DNA of 15,189 nt, taken from assembly GCA_028708155.1 (NCBI GenBank), contig JAQVZN010000007.1, positions 1 to 15,189 on the forward strand. The letters are read 5' to 3'. How positions within the stretch are numbered: position 1 is the first letter of the stretch; each line of letters begins with the position of its first letter. The notes under the pieces are model-generated. The model saw only the letters and a list, made by a program, of their open reading frames with translations. It did no database searches and was not told the DNA's origin. The translations under genes and the position numbers were made by a program. Source of the DNA: Minisyncoccota bacterium. GTDB lineage: Bacteria > Patescibacteriota > Minisyncoccia > Minisyncoccales > Minisyncoccaceae. Below are positions 6,521 to 13,474 of this stretch, in pieces.

Positions 6521-8245
6521 ATGAATGAACTAGAAGAAATAAAAAATCGTCTTGATATAGTTGATGTCCTTTCTCAGTATATAAAACTTGAAAAGGCGGG
6601 TGCAAATTATAGAGCACGATGCCCTTTTCATAATGAAAAAACAGCCTCTTTAATGGTTTCTCCAGCAAAACAGATTTGGCATTGCTTTGGTTGCTCTAAA
6701 GGGGGAGATATTTTTGAATTTGTAAAAGAGATTGAAGGAATTGATTTTTACGATGCTCTTAAAATATTAGCTCAAAAAGCGTCTGTAGAGCTTAAAGGAT
6801 ATGACAAAAGATCGGCTCTTGAAAAAACAGAAAGACAAAAAATATCAGAAGTTTTAATTCAAGCTTCTAAGTTTTTTGAATATTATCTTCATAATTCTAA
6901 GAGAGGACAAAAGGCTAAAGAATATTTATTTAATAGAGGTTTTGATGAAGAATTAATAAAAGAATGGAAAGTAGGATACGCTCCAGATAGTTACGAAATG
7001 CTTTCTGATTTTTTAGAAGAAAGAGGATATAATAAAACATATATTGAAAAAGGAGGACTTGGTTTTTTAAAAGAAAATGGTAAATTATGTGACCGATTTA
7101 GGTCTCGTATAATTTTTCCATTTTTAAATATTAATGGAGAGATTATTGGTTTTACGGGAAGAATTTTTGAAAAAGAAGGCGATCTTGCAAAATATTTAAA
7201 TACACCAGCAACGGTTCTATATGATAAAAGCAGGGCTCTTTTCGGAATAGATAAAGCAAAACTTGAAATAAGAAAAGAAAATAAATGTATTTTAGTTGAG
7301 GGAAATGTGGACGCAATAATGGCTCATAAAGCAGGAACAAAAAATGTGGTTGCGGTTTCGGGAACAGCTTTAACTGACATGCATTTAAAAATTATAAAAA
7401 GATATACCACTAATTTAGTTTTTGCTTTTGATATGGATGGAGCTGGAAATAAAGCAACAGAAAGAGCTATTGATTTAGCAAGAGAAATGGGTTTTAATGT
7501 AAGTATCTTAGACTTAAAAGAAGAGAAAGATCCAGCAGATGTTATTTTAAAAGAAGGAAAAGAGAAATGGCTAGAAATTGTTCAAAATGAAGAAAAGATA
7601 ATGGACTTTTATTTCAGAAAAGCTTTTTTGGACAAAGATATTACGAAAGTAGAAGCTAAAAAAGAAATAACTGCGGAATTGCTTCCTCAAATTAAAAAAA
7701 TAAATAACAGTGTTGAGCAAGCTCATTTTCTTCAAAGATTAGCAGAAGATTTAATGGTTAGAGAAGATGATATCAGAGGCGAGCTTAATAAAATTAAATT
7801 AGATAAGAAAGAAGAAGTTTTTGAAAAAGGATTAGGAAAAAATATTCCCACCAAAGAAAAAATAGAAAAAAAGTTTTTGGAACTTTTCTTGATTAATCAA
7901 GTAGAAGTTAAAGATTTTCTTTATCTTTTTTCAGAAAAATATAAAGATATTTTAATTCAATTAATTGATTCTCAAAAACAAATAGAAGACATAATAGAAG
8001 ATAAACAGTTTTTAAGTGAAATTGTTTTAGGATCAGAACACGAAAAAGAAATATTAACACAAAACGAAGTAGTGGTTGGAGAAGAAATGGAAAATTGTCT
8101 TTTAAATTTAAAAAAAATATTTGAAGAAAACTTAAAAAAAGATTTAAGTTTAAAAATTAAAAATGAAAAAAATCCTTTAGAGGAAGAAAAATTAATCGAA
8201 GAGTATTTGAATTTAATTAATCAAAGTTATGACAAAAAAAACTAA
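6521..8245 (+). CDS. dnaG: DNA primase DnaG
   Basis: The 574-residue protein is full length for DnaG (E. coli 581). The N-terminal CHC2 zinc ribbon is complete: C34 and H37 in CPFHNEK, C55 and C58 in CFGC. The core follows with IIGFTGRIF and KYLNTPATVLYDKSRALFG (about 225-242), which match conserved primase-core motifs. The TOPRIM fold carries E260 in VEGNVDAI, D304 and D306 in FAFDMDGAG, and the acidic KDPAD at 336-340. The usual VEGYMD is here VEGNVD, a small variation outside the metal ligands. The C-terminal region (about 430-574) is lysine- and glutamate-rich and poorly conserved, as expected for the helicase-binding domain. DnaG makes RNA primers for lagging-strand replication. It overlaps rpoD by 17 bp, so the two are probably translated from one transcript, the classic macromolecular-synthesis pairing but without rpsU here. 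Confidence 0.97.
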   Translation: MNELEEIKNRLDIVDVLSQYIKLEKAGANYRARCPFHNEKTASLMVSPAKQIWHCFGCSKGGDIFEFVKEIEGIDFYDALKILAQKASVELKGYDKRSALEKTERQKISEVLIQASKFFEYYLHNSKRGQKAKEYLFNRGFDEELIKEWKVGYAPDSYEMLSDFLEERGYNKTYIEKGGLGFLKENGKLCDRFRSRIIFPFLNINGEIIGFTGRIFEKEGDLAKYLNTPATVLYDKSRALFGIDKAKLEIRKENKCILVEGNVDAIMAHKAGTKNVVAVSGTALTDMHLKIIKRYTTNLVFAFDMDGAGNKATERAIDLAREMGFNVSILDLKEEKDPADVILKEGKEKWLEIVQNEEKIMDFYFRKAFLDKDITKVEAKKEITAELLPQIKKINNSVEQAHFLQRLAEDLMVREDDIRGELNKIKLDKKEEVFEKGLGKNIPTKEKIEKKFLELFLINQVEVKDFLYLFSEKYKDILIQLIDSQKQIEDIIEDKQFLSEIVLGSEHEKEILTQNEVVVGEEMENCLLNLKKIFEENLKKDLSLKIKNEKNPLEEEKLIEEYLNLINQSYDKKN

Positions 8246-9311
8246 AGTAAAGGTTTTGAGCGAAGAGAAAGTTGAACAAATTTTAAAGAAGAGCAGAGCT
8301 AAGGGTTTTGTTACTTTTTCTGAAATTTTGTATTTTTTCCCAAACATAGAAGATAGTATTTCTGAGCTAGAAGACCTTTTAGCTATTCTTGAAACAAGCG
8401 GTATTGAAGTTAAAGAATCTAGAGGTTACTTAGAAGACGAAGAGCCGGTTAAGAAAAAATTAAAATCTATTTCAGGGCTTCCTCACGTTGATTCTATTCA
8501 AACTTATTTAAAGGAGATTGGAAAGATAAAACCTGTGACCGCAAGAGAAGAAAAAGATCTAGCTAAAAAAATTGAAGCAGGAGATTTAGAAGCGAAAAAG
8601 AAAATGACGGAAGCTAACCTAAGACTAGTAGTTTCTATTGCTAAAAAATATGTAGGAAGATCTCCAAACTTAACACTTCTTGATTTAATTCAAGAAGGTA
8701 ATTTAGGTCTTTTTAGAGCAGTAGAAAAATTTGATTGGAGAAAAGGTTTTAAATTTTCAACTTATGCTACTTGGTGGATTAGACAGACAATTACTCGTGC
8801 ACTTGCAGATCAGGCAAGAACAATTAGAATTCCAGTTCATATGATTGAGACCTTAACAAAGTATACTCAAGCAAAAAGAAGATTACTTCAAAATTTAGGA
8901 AGAGAACCTTTAACAGAAGAAATTGCCGCGGAAATGGAAATTGAAATTGATAAAGTAAGGTATTTAGAAAAAATATCTCAAAAAGCAGTTTCTTTAGAAA
9001 CTCCGGTAGGAGAAGATGATAAAGATAGTGTTTTAGGTGAGTTTATTAAAGATGACAAACAAGAATCTCCAGCCATTAAAGCAGGAAGAAGTCTTTTGAA
9101 AGAACACTTAGAAGATATCTTTAAAGATTTAACAGAAAGAGAACAAGAAATTCTTAAAATGAGGTTTGGTTTAAAGGATGGAGCAACATATACTCTTGAG
9201 GAAGTGGGACAAAAGTTTACTGTTACTCGTGAAAGAATAAGACAAATTGAGGCAAAAGCTCTTGAGAAGATAAGAAAACACGAAGGAATCAAAAAATTAA
9301 AAGGATATTGA
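8229..9311 (+). CDS. rpoD: Primary RNA polymerase sigma factor (RpoD/SigA)
   Basis: The 360-residue group 1 sigma-70 factor has all regions. A short region 1.1-like domain (1-65) is followed by region 1.2 (VDSIQTYLKEIGK, 87-99). Region 2 contains NLRLVVSIAKKYVGR (130-144), LDLIQEGNLGL and FSTYATWWIRQTITRALADQ (176-195). In region 2.4, Q186 and T189 correspond to the residues that read the -10 box. Region 3 (about 200-255) is followed by region 4.2 with TLEEVGQKFTVTRERIRQIE (322-341), where the TRERIR helix reads the -35 box. These residues match TTGACA/TATAAT-type promoters seen here upstream of several genes. The N-terminus is much shorter than in E. coli because the non-conserved region between 1.2 and 2 is missing, as in many compact genomes. 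It ends in TGA at 9309-9311, sharing its last base with the ATG of the next gene. Confidence 0.96.
   Translation: MTKKTKVKVLSEEKVEQILKKSRAKGFVTFSEILYFFPNIEDSISELEDLLAILETSGIEVKESRGYLEDEEPVKKKLKSISGLPHVDSIQTYLKEIGKIKPVTAREEKDLAKKIEAGDLEAKKKMTEANLRLVVSIAKKYVGRSPNLTLLDLIQEGNLGLFRAVEKFDWRKGFKFSTYATWWIRQTITRALADQARTIRIPVHMIETLTKYTQAKRRLLQNLGREPLTEEIAAEMEIEIDKVRYLEKISQKAVSLETPVGEDDKDSVLGEFIKDDKQESPAIKAGRSLLKEHLEDIFKDLTEREQEILKMRFGLKDGATYTLEEVGQKFTVTRERIRQIEAKALEKIRKHEGIKKLKGY
9302..9305 (+). promoter_or_regulatory. Shine-Dalgarno site for the GNAT gene
   Basis: AGGA inside AAAAGGATAT lies 5 bases before the ATG at 9311, within the last codons of rpoD. It selects ATG 9311 over the TTG at 9308. It is one of only two recognisable Shine-Dalgarno sites in the window. 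Confidence 0.55.
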
Positions 9312-9847
9312 TGCTTAAAAGATTTAAAACAAAGAAAGGAAAAGACATTTCTATTAGGTATGTTTGTTTAAGCGACACAAAAGATTTACTTGAAATGTAT
9401 AACTCTGTAGTAGAAGAAAAAAACTATACTACGGCAGTTAAAAAATTTACTCTTAAAGAAGAAACTCTTTTTGTTAAAAGTGTTTTATCAAAAATAGTTG
9501 ATAGAAGAGAGATCTTTTTGGTTGCAGAATATGAAGGTAAGGTTTTAGGAGTAGCTACTATTGAAAAAGAAGTAACACCAATAAAAACCCATAGGGCTGA
9601 GTTTGGAATTATGCTTAAAAAAGATATCCGTGGAGAGGGAGTTGGTGAAGAGTTAACAAAAGCTGTTATCAAAGAAGCTAAAAGATTTTTAAAAGTTAAG
9701 ATGATTACTTTAAACGTTTTTGAAGAGAACGTTCCCGCGGTTAATCTATATAAAAAAATAGGTTTTGTTGTTTTTGGAAGATTAGAAAAAGGAGTAATCC
9801 ATTTTAAAAAATTAAAGACAGAACTTCTAATGGTTAAGTGTTTGTAA
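9311..9847 (+). CDS. GNAT-family N-acetyltransferase
   Basis: The 178-residue protein fills a single GNAT domain. Motif A is FGIMLKKDIRGEGVGEEL (98-115), with the R-G-x-G-x-G pyrophosphate loop (107-112) that holds acetyl-CoA. Motif B follows with NVFEENVPAVNLYKKIGFVVFG (135-156), including N140 and Y147, the usual N-x-x-A-x-x-L-Y-x-x-x-G-F pattern. The C-terminal ELLM resembles the RimI/RimL and phosphinothricin-type groups. It transfers acetyl groups from acetyl-CoA to an amine, on a protein N-terminus, small molecule or antibiotic; the acceptor cannot be told. The ATG overlaps the rpoD stop by one base (TGATG) and has a Shine-Dalgarno site, so it is probably the last gene of the dnaG-rpoD operon. 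A TTG at 9308 is less likely as the start. Confidence 0.88.
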   Translation: MLKRFKTKKGKDISIRYVCLSDTKDLLEMYNSVVEEKNYTTAVKKFTLKEETLFVKSVLSKIVDRREIFLVAEYEGKVLGVATIEKEVTPIKTHRAEFGIMLKKDIRGEGVGEELTKAVIKEAKRFLKVKMITLNVFEENVPAVNLYKKIGFVVFGRLEKGVIHFKKLKTELLMVKCL

Positions 9848-9872
9848 AACTAGTTTACAAAATACTTTTTTT
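9841..9872 (+). terminator. Possible weak intrinsic terminator after the GNAT gene
   Basis: TTTGTAAA (9841-9848) pairs with TTTACAAA (9854-9861) around the loop ACTAG. Four bases later comes a run of seven T's (9866-9872). The stem contains the stop codon of the gene. It is AT-rich, with one G-C pair, so termination would be partial at best, but the position and T-run fit an operon end before the macA promoter. Confidence 0.45.
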
Positions 9873-9887
9873 ATCTTACTATAGACA

Positions 9888-9915
9888 TTGATATAGGCTT
9901 TTTAAGTACTATAAT
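9888..9915 (+). promoter_or_regulatory. Sigma-70 promoter for the MacAB-like operon
   Basis: TTGATA at 9888-9893, a 16-bp spacer, and perfect TATAAT at 9910-9915. Transcription should start near 9922 and leave about 18 bases of leader before the ATG at 9940. The leader has only AAAGAA as a weak ribosome-binding stretch. It lies in the 92-bp gap after the GNAT gene. Confidence 0.7.
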
Positions 9916-9939
9916 TTATTATTAATTATTCAAAGAAAT

Positions 9940-11520
9940 ATGTTTTTTAAATCAAAGAAGTTTTGGATTATCGGAGGAATTATTTTAACAATAATAGTTA
10001 TTTTTGCTGTTTCAATTTCTCAAAATAAAGGTCCACAACACGAAATAGTAAAAGTAGAAAGAGGAGATTTAGTCCAAACGGTTGACGCTGTAGGAAGAGT
10101 CCAATCAGAAAATAAAGTTTCTCTATATTTTGAAGCTAGTGGAGTTATAGATAGAATTTATGTTGTCGAAGGAGAAGAAGTGAAAAAAGGAGATGTTCTT
10201 GCAAAATTAAATTTAGAGAACCTTAATTCATATGTTAAACAAGCAGAAGCAAACTTAAATCAAAAACTTGCTGGAGTTTCAGATGAACAAATTGATATCT
10301 CTTTAAAACAAATTGATTCAGCTACTATAACTTATGAAAAAGCGGTTCTTAATCTAGAGAATACAAAAAATTTAGCTGAAGAAAATTTAAATAATAGATA
10401 TTTATCAATGATAGATCTATTAGACGATTCATATATCAAGCTTTTTAATGCTCTAAAGTTTGCTCAAGAATTGAAAGAGACTTATTTCTCAGATTTAAGT
10501 TTTGAAGCTATCAACGTAAGACAAGAAATAGAGTTTAATATGGCTGATCCTATTGAAATAGCTAATAATTCTTTAATTAAAGCTAAGAGTACAAGAAGTA
10601 TTGATGATATAGATATAGCTATAAATGATGTAGATTCTAGTCTTGAAAGCTCTCTTGATGTTCTTTTACTTTTAAAGAATTTATCAGAGAGTGTAAGGTA
10701 TAAAAATGTTGTTTCAAGTACGGATAAAGCTTCTTTAGATCAAAACAAATTAGTTATAAGTACAGCGCAAATTTCTTTAACTTCAGCTCAAAACGAAATT
10801 TCTTTACTTAAAATGCAAAACGAAAATAGTATTAAAGCTGCAGAACTTTCAAAAGAAGAGGCAGGAGTTAGTTTAGATCTTCAAAAAGCAAACTATAATT
10901 TACTTATTGCTGCTCCAAGAGATGTTGATTTGGCTTATTTAGAATCTGTTTTAAGTCAAGCTATCTCTAATAGAGACAAAGCTATTATTAAATCTCCTAT
11001 AGATGGAGTTATAACTAGTTTAAACAAGAAGGAAGGAGAATTAATTTCTTCTGCTGAACCTCTTGTTGAAGTTTTATCTCCTAAATATCAAATAGAAGTT
11101 AATATCCCAGAAACAGATATTACAAAAATAAGTTTGAAAGACAAAGCAGAAATAGAATTAGATGCTATAGATAATAAGGTTTTTGAATCAGAGGTTACTT
11201 CTATTAATCCAGCAGCAACAACAATTCAAGATGTAGTTTACTACAAAGTAGTTTTAAGTATTTTAACTGACGATGATCAAATTAAACCAGGAATGACAGC
11301 CGATATTTTAATTTATACTGATGAAAGATTGGGCGCGCTTTATTTACCTTCAAGAAGTATTTTATCTGAAGGAGATAAAAAATACGTAAGAGTACTTGAT
11401 GAACAAGGAGAGATTATTGAAAAAGACGTTGAAGTAGGTCTTAATGCAGACGATAGTAAAAAAGAAATATTGGGTGGAGTAGAAGAAGGAGAGGAAATTA
11501 TTTTAAAAATTGCTAAATAA
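9940..11520 (+). CDS. MacA/HlyD-type periplasmic adaptor (membrane-fusion protein) with long helical hairpin
   Basis: The 526-residue protein has one N-terminal transmembrane anchor (8-26) and a large external part. Lipoyl half-motifs are split: SLYFEASGVIDRIYVVEGEE with VKKGDVLAKL (61-90) and AIIKSPIDGVITSLNKKEGE (348-367). Between them lie about 250 residues, mostly helical, with heptad-like Ala/Leu/Ile/Val patterns, forming an unusually long or multi-helix hairpin; E. coli MacA has 371 residues in total. A beta-barrel domain (about 382-460) includes IKPGMTADILIYT, and a C-terminal membrane-proximal domain (465-526) ends in GGVEEGEEIILKIAK. Such adaptors join an ABC transporter in the membrane to an outer exit duct; no outer-membrane partner is seen here. 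It is followed at once by the ATPase and two permease genes, so it surely works with them. Cargo is unknown. Confidence 0.88.
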   Translation: MFFKSKKFWIIGGIILTIIVIFAVSISQNKGPQHEIVKVERGDLVQTVDAVGRVQSENKVSLYFEASGVIDRIYVVEGEEVKKGDVLAKLNLENLNSYVKQAEANLNQKLAGVSDEQIDISLKQIDSATITYEKAVLNLENTKNLAEENLNNRYLSMIDLLDDSYIKLFNALKFAQELKETYFSDLSFEAINVRQEIEFNMADPIEIANNSLIKAKSTRSIDDIDIAINDVDSSLESSLDVLLLLKNLSESVRYKNVVSSTDKASLDQNKLVISTAQISLTSAQNEISLLKMQNENSIKAAELSKEEAGVSLDLQKANYNLLIAAPRDVDLAYLESVLSQAISNRDKAIIKSPIDGVITSLNKKEGELISSAEPLVEVLSPKYQIEVNIPETDITKISLKDKAEIELDAIDNKVFESEVTSINPAATTIQDVVYYKVVLSILTDDDQIKPGMTADILIYTDERLGALYLPSRSILSEGDKKYVRVLDEQGEIIEKDVEVGLNADDSKKEILGGVEEGEEIILKIAK

Positions 11521-11521
11521 T

Positions 11522-12241
11522 ATGTTAATTAAAGTAAATAATTTAGAGAAACAATTTTCAAATGGTGAAGTTGTTACGAAAGTACTTCACGGAGTTTCTT
11601 TTAATATTGAAAAAGGGGAATTTGTTTCTATAATGGGTCCGTCTGGATCAGGAAAATCAACCTTGATGCACATTTTAGGTTTTTTAGATAAGTTAAGTTC
11701 TGGAGAATATCTTTTTGAAGGAGAAGATGTTTCTAAACTTACACCGGATGAACTTGCTGAAAAAAGAGGAAAAAAAGTTGGTTTTATTTTTCAATCATTC
11801 AATTTACTTTCTACTTTAACTGTACTTGAAAACGTTACTCTTCCTTTGATCTATTCAAATGTAAAAGAAAAGGATAGAGAAAAAATAGGAAAAGATCTTT
11901 TAGAAAGAGTTGGATTAAGTCATAGACTAGATTACAATCCGAACAAATTATCGGGAGGAGAAAAACAAAGAGTAGCAATTGCGCGTGCACTTGTTAATAA
12001 TCCAGAAGTTATTTTTGCTGATGAGCCAACAGGAAACTTAGATTCTAAATCTGGTTTTCAAGTTATGAAAATTCTTCAAGACTTAAATGAAAAAGGGAAT
12101 ACAATAATTTTAGTTACTCATGAAAGAATTACTGCTGAATATGCAAAAAGGATTATCAATATTAAAGACGGTTTGATTATAAGTGACGAAAAGGTTGTAA
12201 ACAGGCAGATTGCCAAAGATAATAATGAACTATTAAAATAG
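11522..12241 (+). CDS. MacB-type ABC transporter ATPase subunit (LolD/FtsE-like)
   Basis: The 239-residue ATPase is complete: Walker A GPSGSGKST (39-47), Q-loop Q91 in FIFQSFNLL, signature LSGGEKQRVAIARAL (143-157), Walker B VIFADEPTGNLD (163-174) with D167 and E168, and switch H200 in VTHE. The N-terminal MLIKVNNLEKQF and the FQSFNLL sequence are typical of the MacB/LolD group that energises MacB-type permeases by mechanotransmission and not by a channel through the membrane. In E. coli MacB the ATPase and permease are fused; here they are separate, as in Gram-positive pumps. The ATG at 11522, one base after the adaptor stop, gives the canonical N-terminus; the TTG at 11510 inside the adaptor gene is less likely. 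No Shine-Dalgarno site is visible, so it probably depends on reinitiation. Confidence 0.93.
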   Translation: MLIKVNNLEKQFSNGEVVTKVLHGVSFNIEKGEFVSIMGPSGSGKSTLMHILGFLDKLSSGEYLFEGEDVSKLTPDELAEKRGKKVGFIFQSFNLLSTLTVLENVTLPLIYSNVKEKDREKIGKDLLERVGLSHRLDYNPNKLSGGEKQRVAIARALVNNPEVIFADEPTGNLDSKSGFQVMKILQDLNEKGNTIILVTHERITAEYAKRIINIKDGLIISDEKVVNRQIAKDNNELLK

Positions 12242-13474
12242 ATGAGCATTTTTGAATCAATAAAAATATCTATTCAAATGCTGCTTAAGAATAAAATGCA
12301 GTCTTTTTTAACTATGCTTGGAATAATTATTGGAGTTATGGCGGTAGTTATTGTTATGTCTGTAGGAGCAAGTTCCCAGGAGTTTATTTTAAATGAAGTT
12401 AAAACAATCGGAACAGATTTAATTGGAGTTTTACCAGGGAATTCAAAAGGAGCTCCTTCTTCTGCAATGGGTATTGTTAATACTAGTTTAAAGTATGAAG
12501 ATGGAGAAAAAATTCTTAATCAAAACAATTCTAATATTGATACTTTGGCTATGTATGTTCAAGGGAACACTAAAATTATTGCTGGAGAAAATGATTTGAA
12601 TATTTCTTTTTCTGGGTCAACAGAGAATTATATGATTATTCAAAAAGTAGAAATAGCAGAAGGAAGATTCTATACTAAAGAAGAAGAAAAAAATTATTCT
12701 CGCGTGGTAGTTTTAGGTTCAAAGGTAGCTAAAGATTTGTTTGGAGATCAAAGTCCTATTGGAGAAAAGGTAAAGATAAAAGACTTGAGTTTTAAAGTTA
12801 TTGGAGTTTTTAAAGAAAAAGGAAGTAGTTTAACTCAAGATCAAGACAATTCAATTGTTGTTCCTATTAAAACAGCGCAGAAATTATTGCTTGGAATAGA
12901 CTATATTAACCTTATGAGAATTAAAGTTGTTGATGAAAGTTTGATTGACGAAACTAAAGAAGATATTAGAAGTGTTTTAAGAGAAAGTCATAATATAGAC
13001 AATGAAGATGAAGAAGATTTTACAATTAATGCTACCGCAACTGCTTTAGAATCAATAGAGGCAATTACTAACGCAATGACTCTTTTTCTTGTAGCGGTGT
13101 CTGCGATTTCGCTTATTGTAGGAGGTTTTGGGATTATGAATATAATGCTCGCCACAGTTGAAGAAAGAATCTCTGAAATAGGCCTTAGAAAGGCTCTGGG
13201 AGCGAAAGAAAGCCAGATTATTAGTCAATTTCTAATAGAAACGATTGTAATAACCTTTTTAAGCGGATTAATAGGTATTATTTTAGGAATCTTTGTGTCT
13301 TTTATCATCTATGAAGTGATTATTCTTCTTGGAACAAACTGGTTCTTTATTATCCCATTCTGGTCAGTAATTTTTGCCGCTTTTGTTTCTATCGGTATTG
13401 GTCTTATCTTTGGAATTGCTCCAGCTAGAAAAGCAAGTAAATTAGATCCAATTGAAGCTTTACGTTATGAATAA
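12242..13474 (+). CDS. MacB-type ABC transporter permease, first copy
   Basis: The 410-residue protein has the MacB/FtsX layout: an N-terminal helix (about 20-42), a large extracellular domain (about 45-275), and three C-terminal helices (278-302, 330-355, 373-394). The coupling segment EERISEIGLRKALGAKESQI (308-327) is the conserved stretch that contacts the ATPase. LIVGGFGIMNIMLATVEE and the C-terminal APARKASKLDPIEALRYE are typical of the family. The extracellular part has the MacB periplasmic-core features AEGRFYTKEEE and LFGDQSPIGEKVKI. The ATG follows the ATPase stop directly (TAGATG), with no Shine-Dalgarno site. It probably forms a dimer either with itself or with the second permease encoded next door. 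Function is mechanotransmission for substrate export or envelope work; the substrate is not known. Confidence 0.92.
   Translation: MSIFESIKISIQMLLKNKMQSFLTMLGIIIGVMAVVIVMSVGASSQEFILNEVKTIGTDLIGVLPGNSKGAPSSAMGIVNTSLKYEDGEKILNQNNSNIDTLAMYVQGNTKIIAGENDLNISFSGSTENYMIIQKVEIAEGRFYTKEEEKNYSRVVVLGSKVAKDLFGDQSPIGEKVKIKDLSFKVIGVFKEKGSSLTQDQDNSIVVPIKTAQKLLLGIDYINLMRIKVVDESLIDETKEDIRSVLRESHNIDNEDEEDFTINATATALESIEAITNAMTLFLVAVSAISLIVGGFGIMNIMLATVEERISEIGLRKALGAKESQIISQFLIETIVITFLSGLIGIILGIFVSFIIYEVIILLGTNWFFIIPFWSVIFAAFVSIGIGLIFGIAPARKASKLDPIEALRYE

Noticed and set aside
8978..9292. A 104-residue minus-strand open frame inside rpoD
   Set aside because: It is the antisense shadow of the conserved sigma regions 3-4, has a Ser/Leu-rich composition typical of antisense frames, and no ribosome site or promoter was seen.
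9309..9311. Recoding of TGA as an amino acid (as in Gracilibacteria and Absconditabacteria)
   Set aside because: The only gene-terminal TGA ends RpoD at the expected place, immediately followed by the next gene's ATG; I saw no in-frame TGA within the genes.
9424..9672. An 82-residue minus-strand open frame inside the GNAT gene
   Set aside because: It lies opposite the conserved acetyl-CoA motif; the plus-strand gene explains the sequence.
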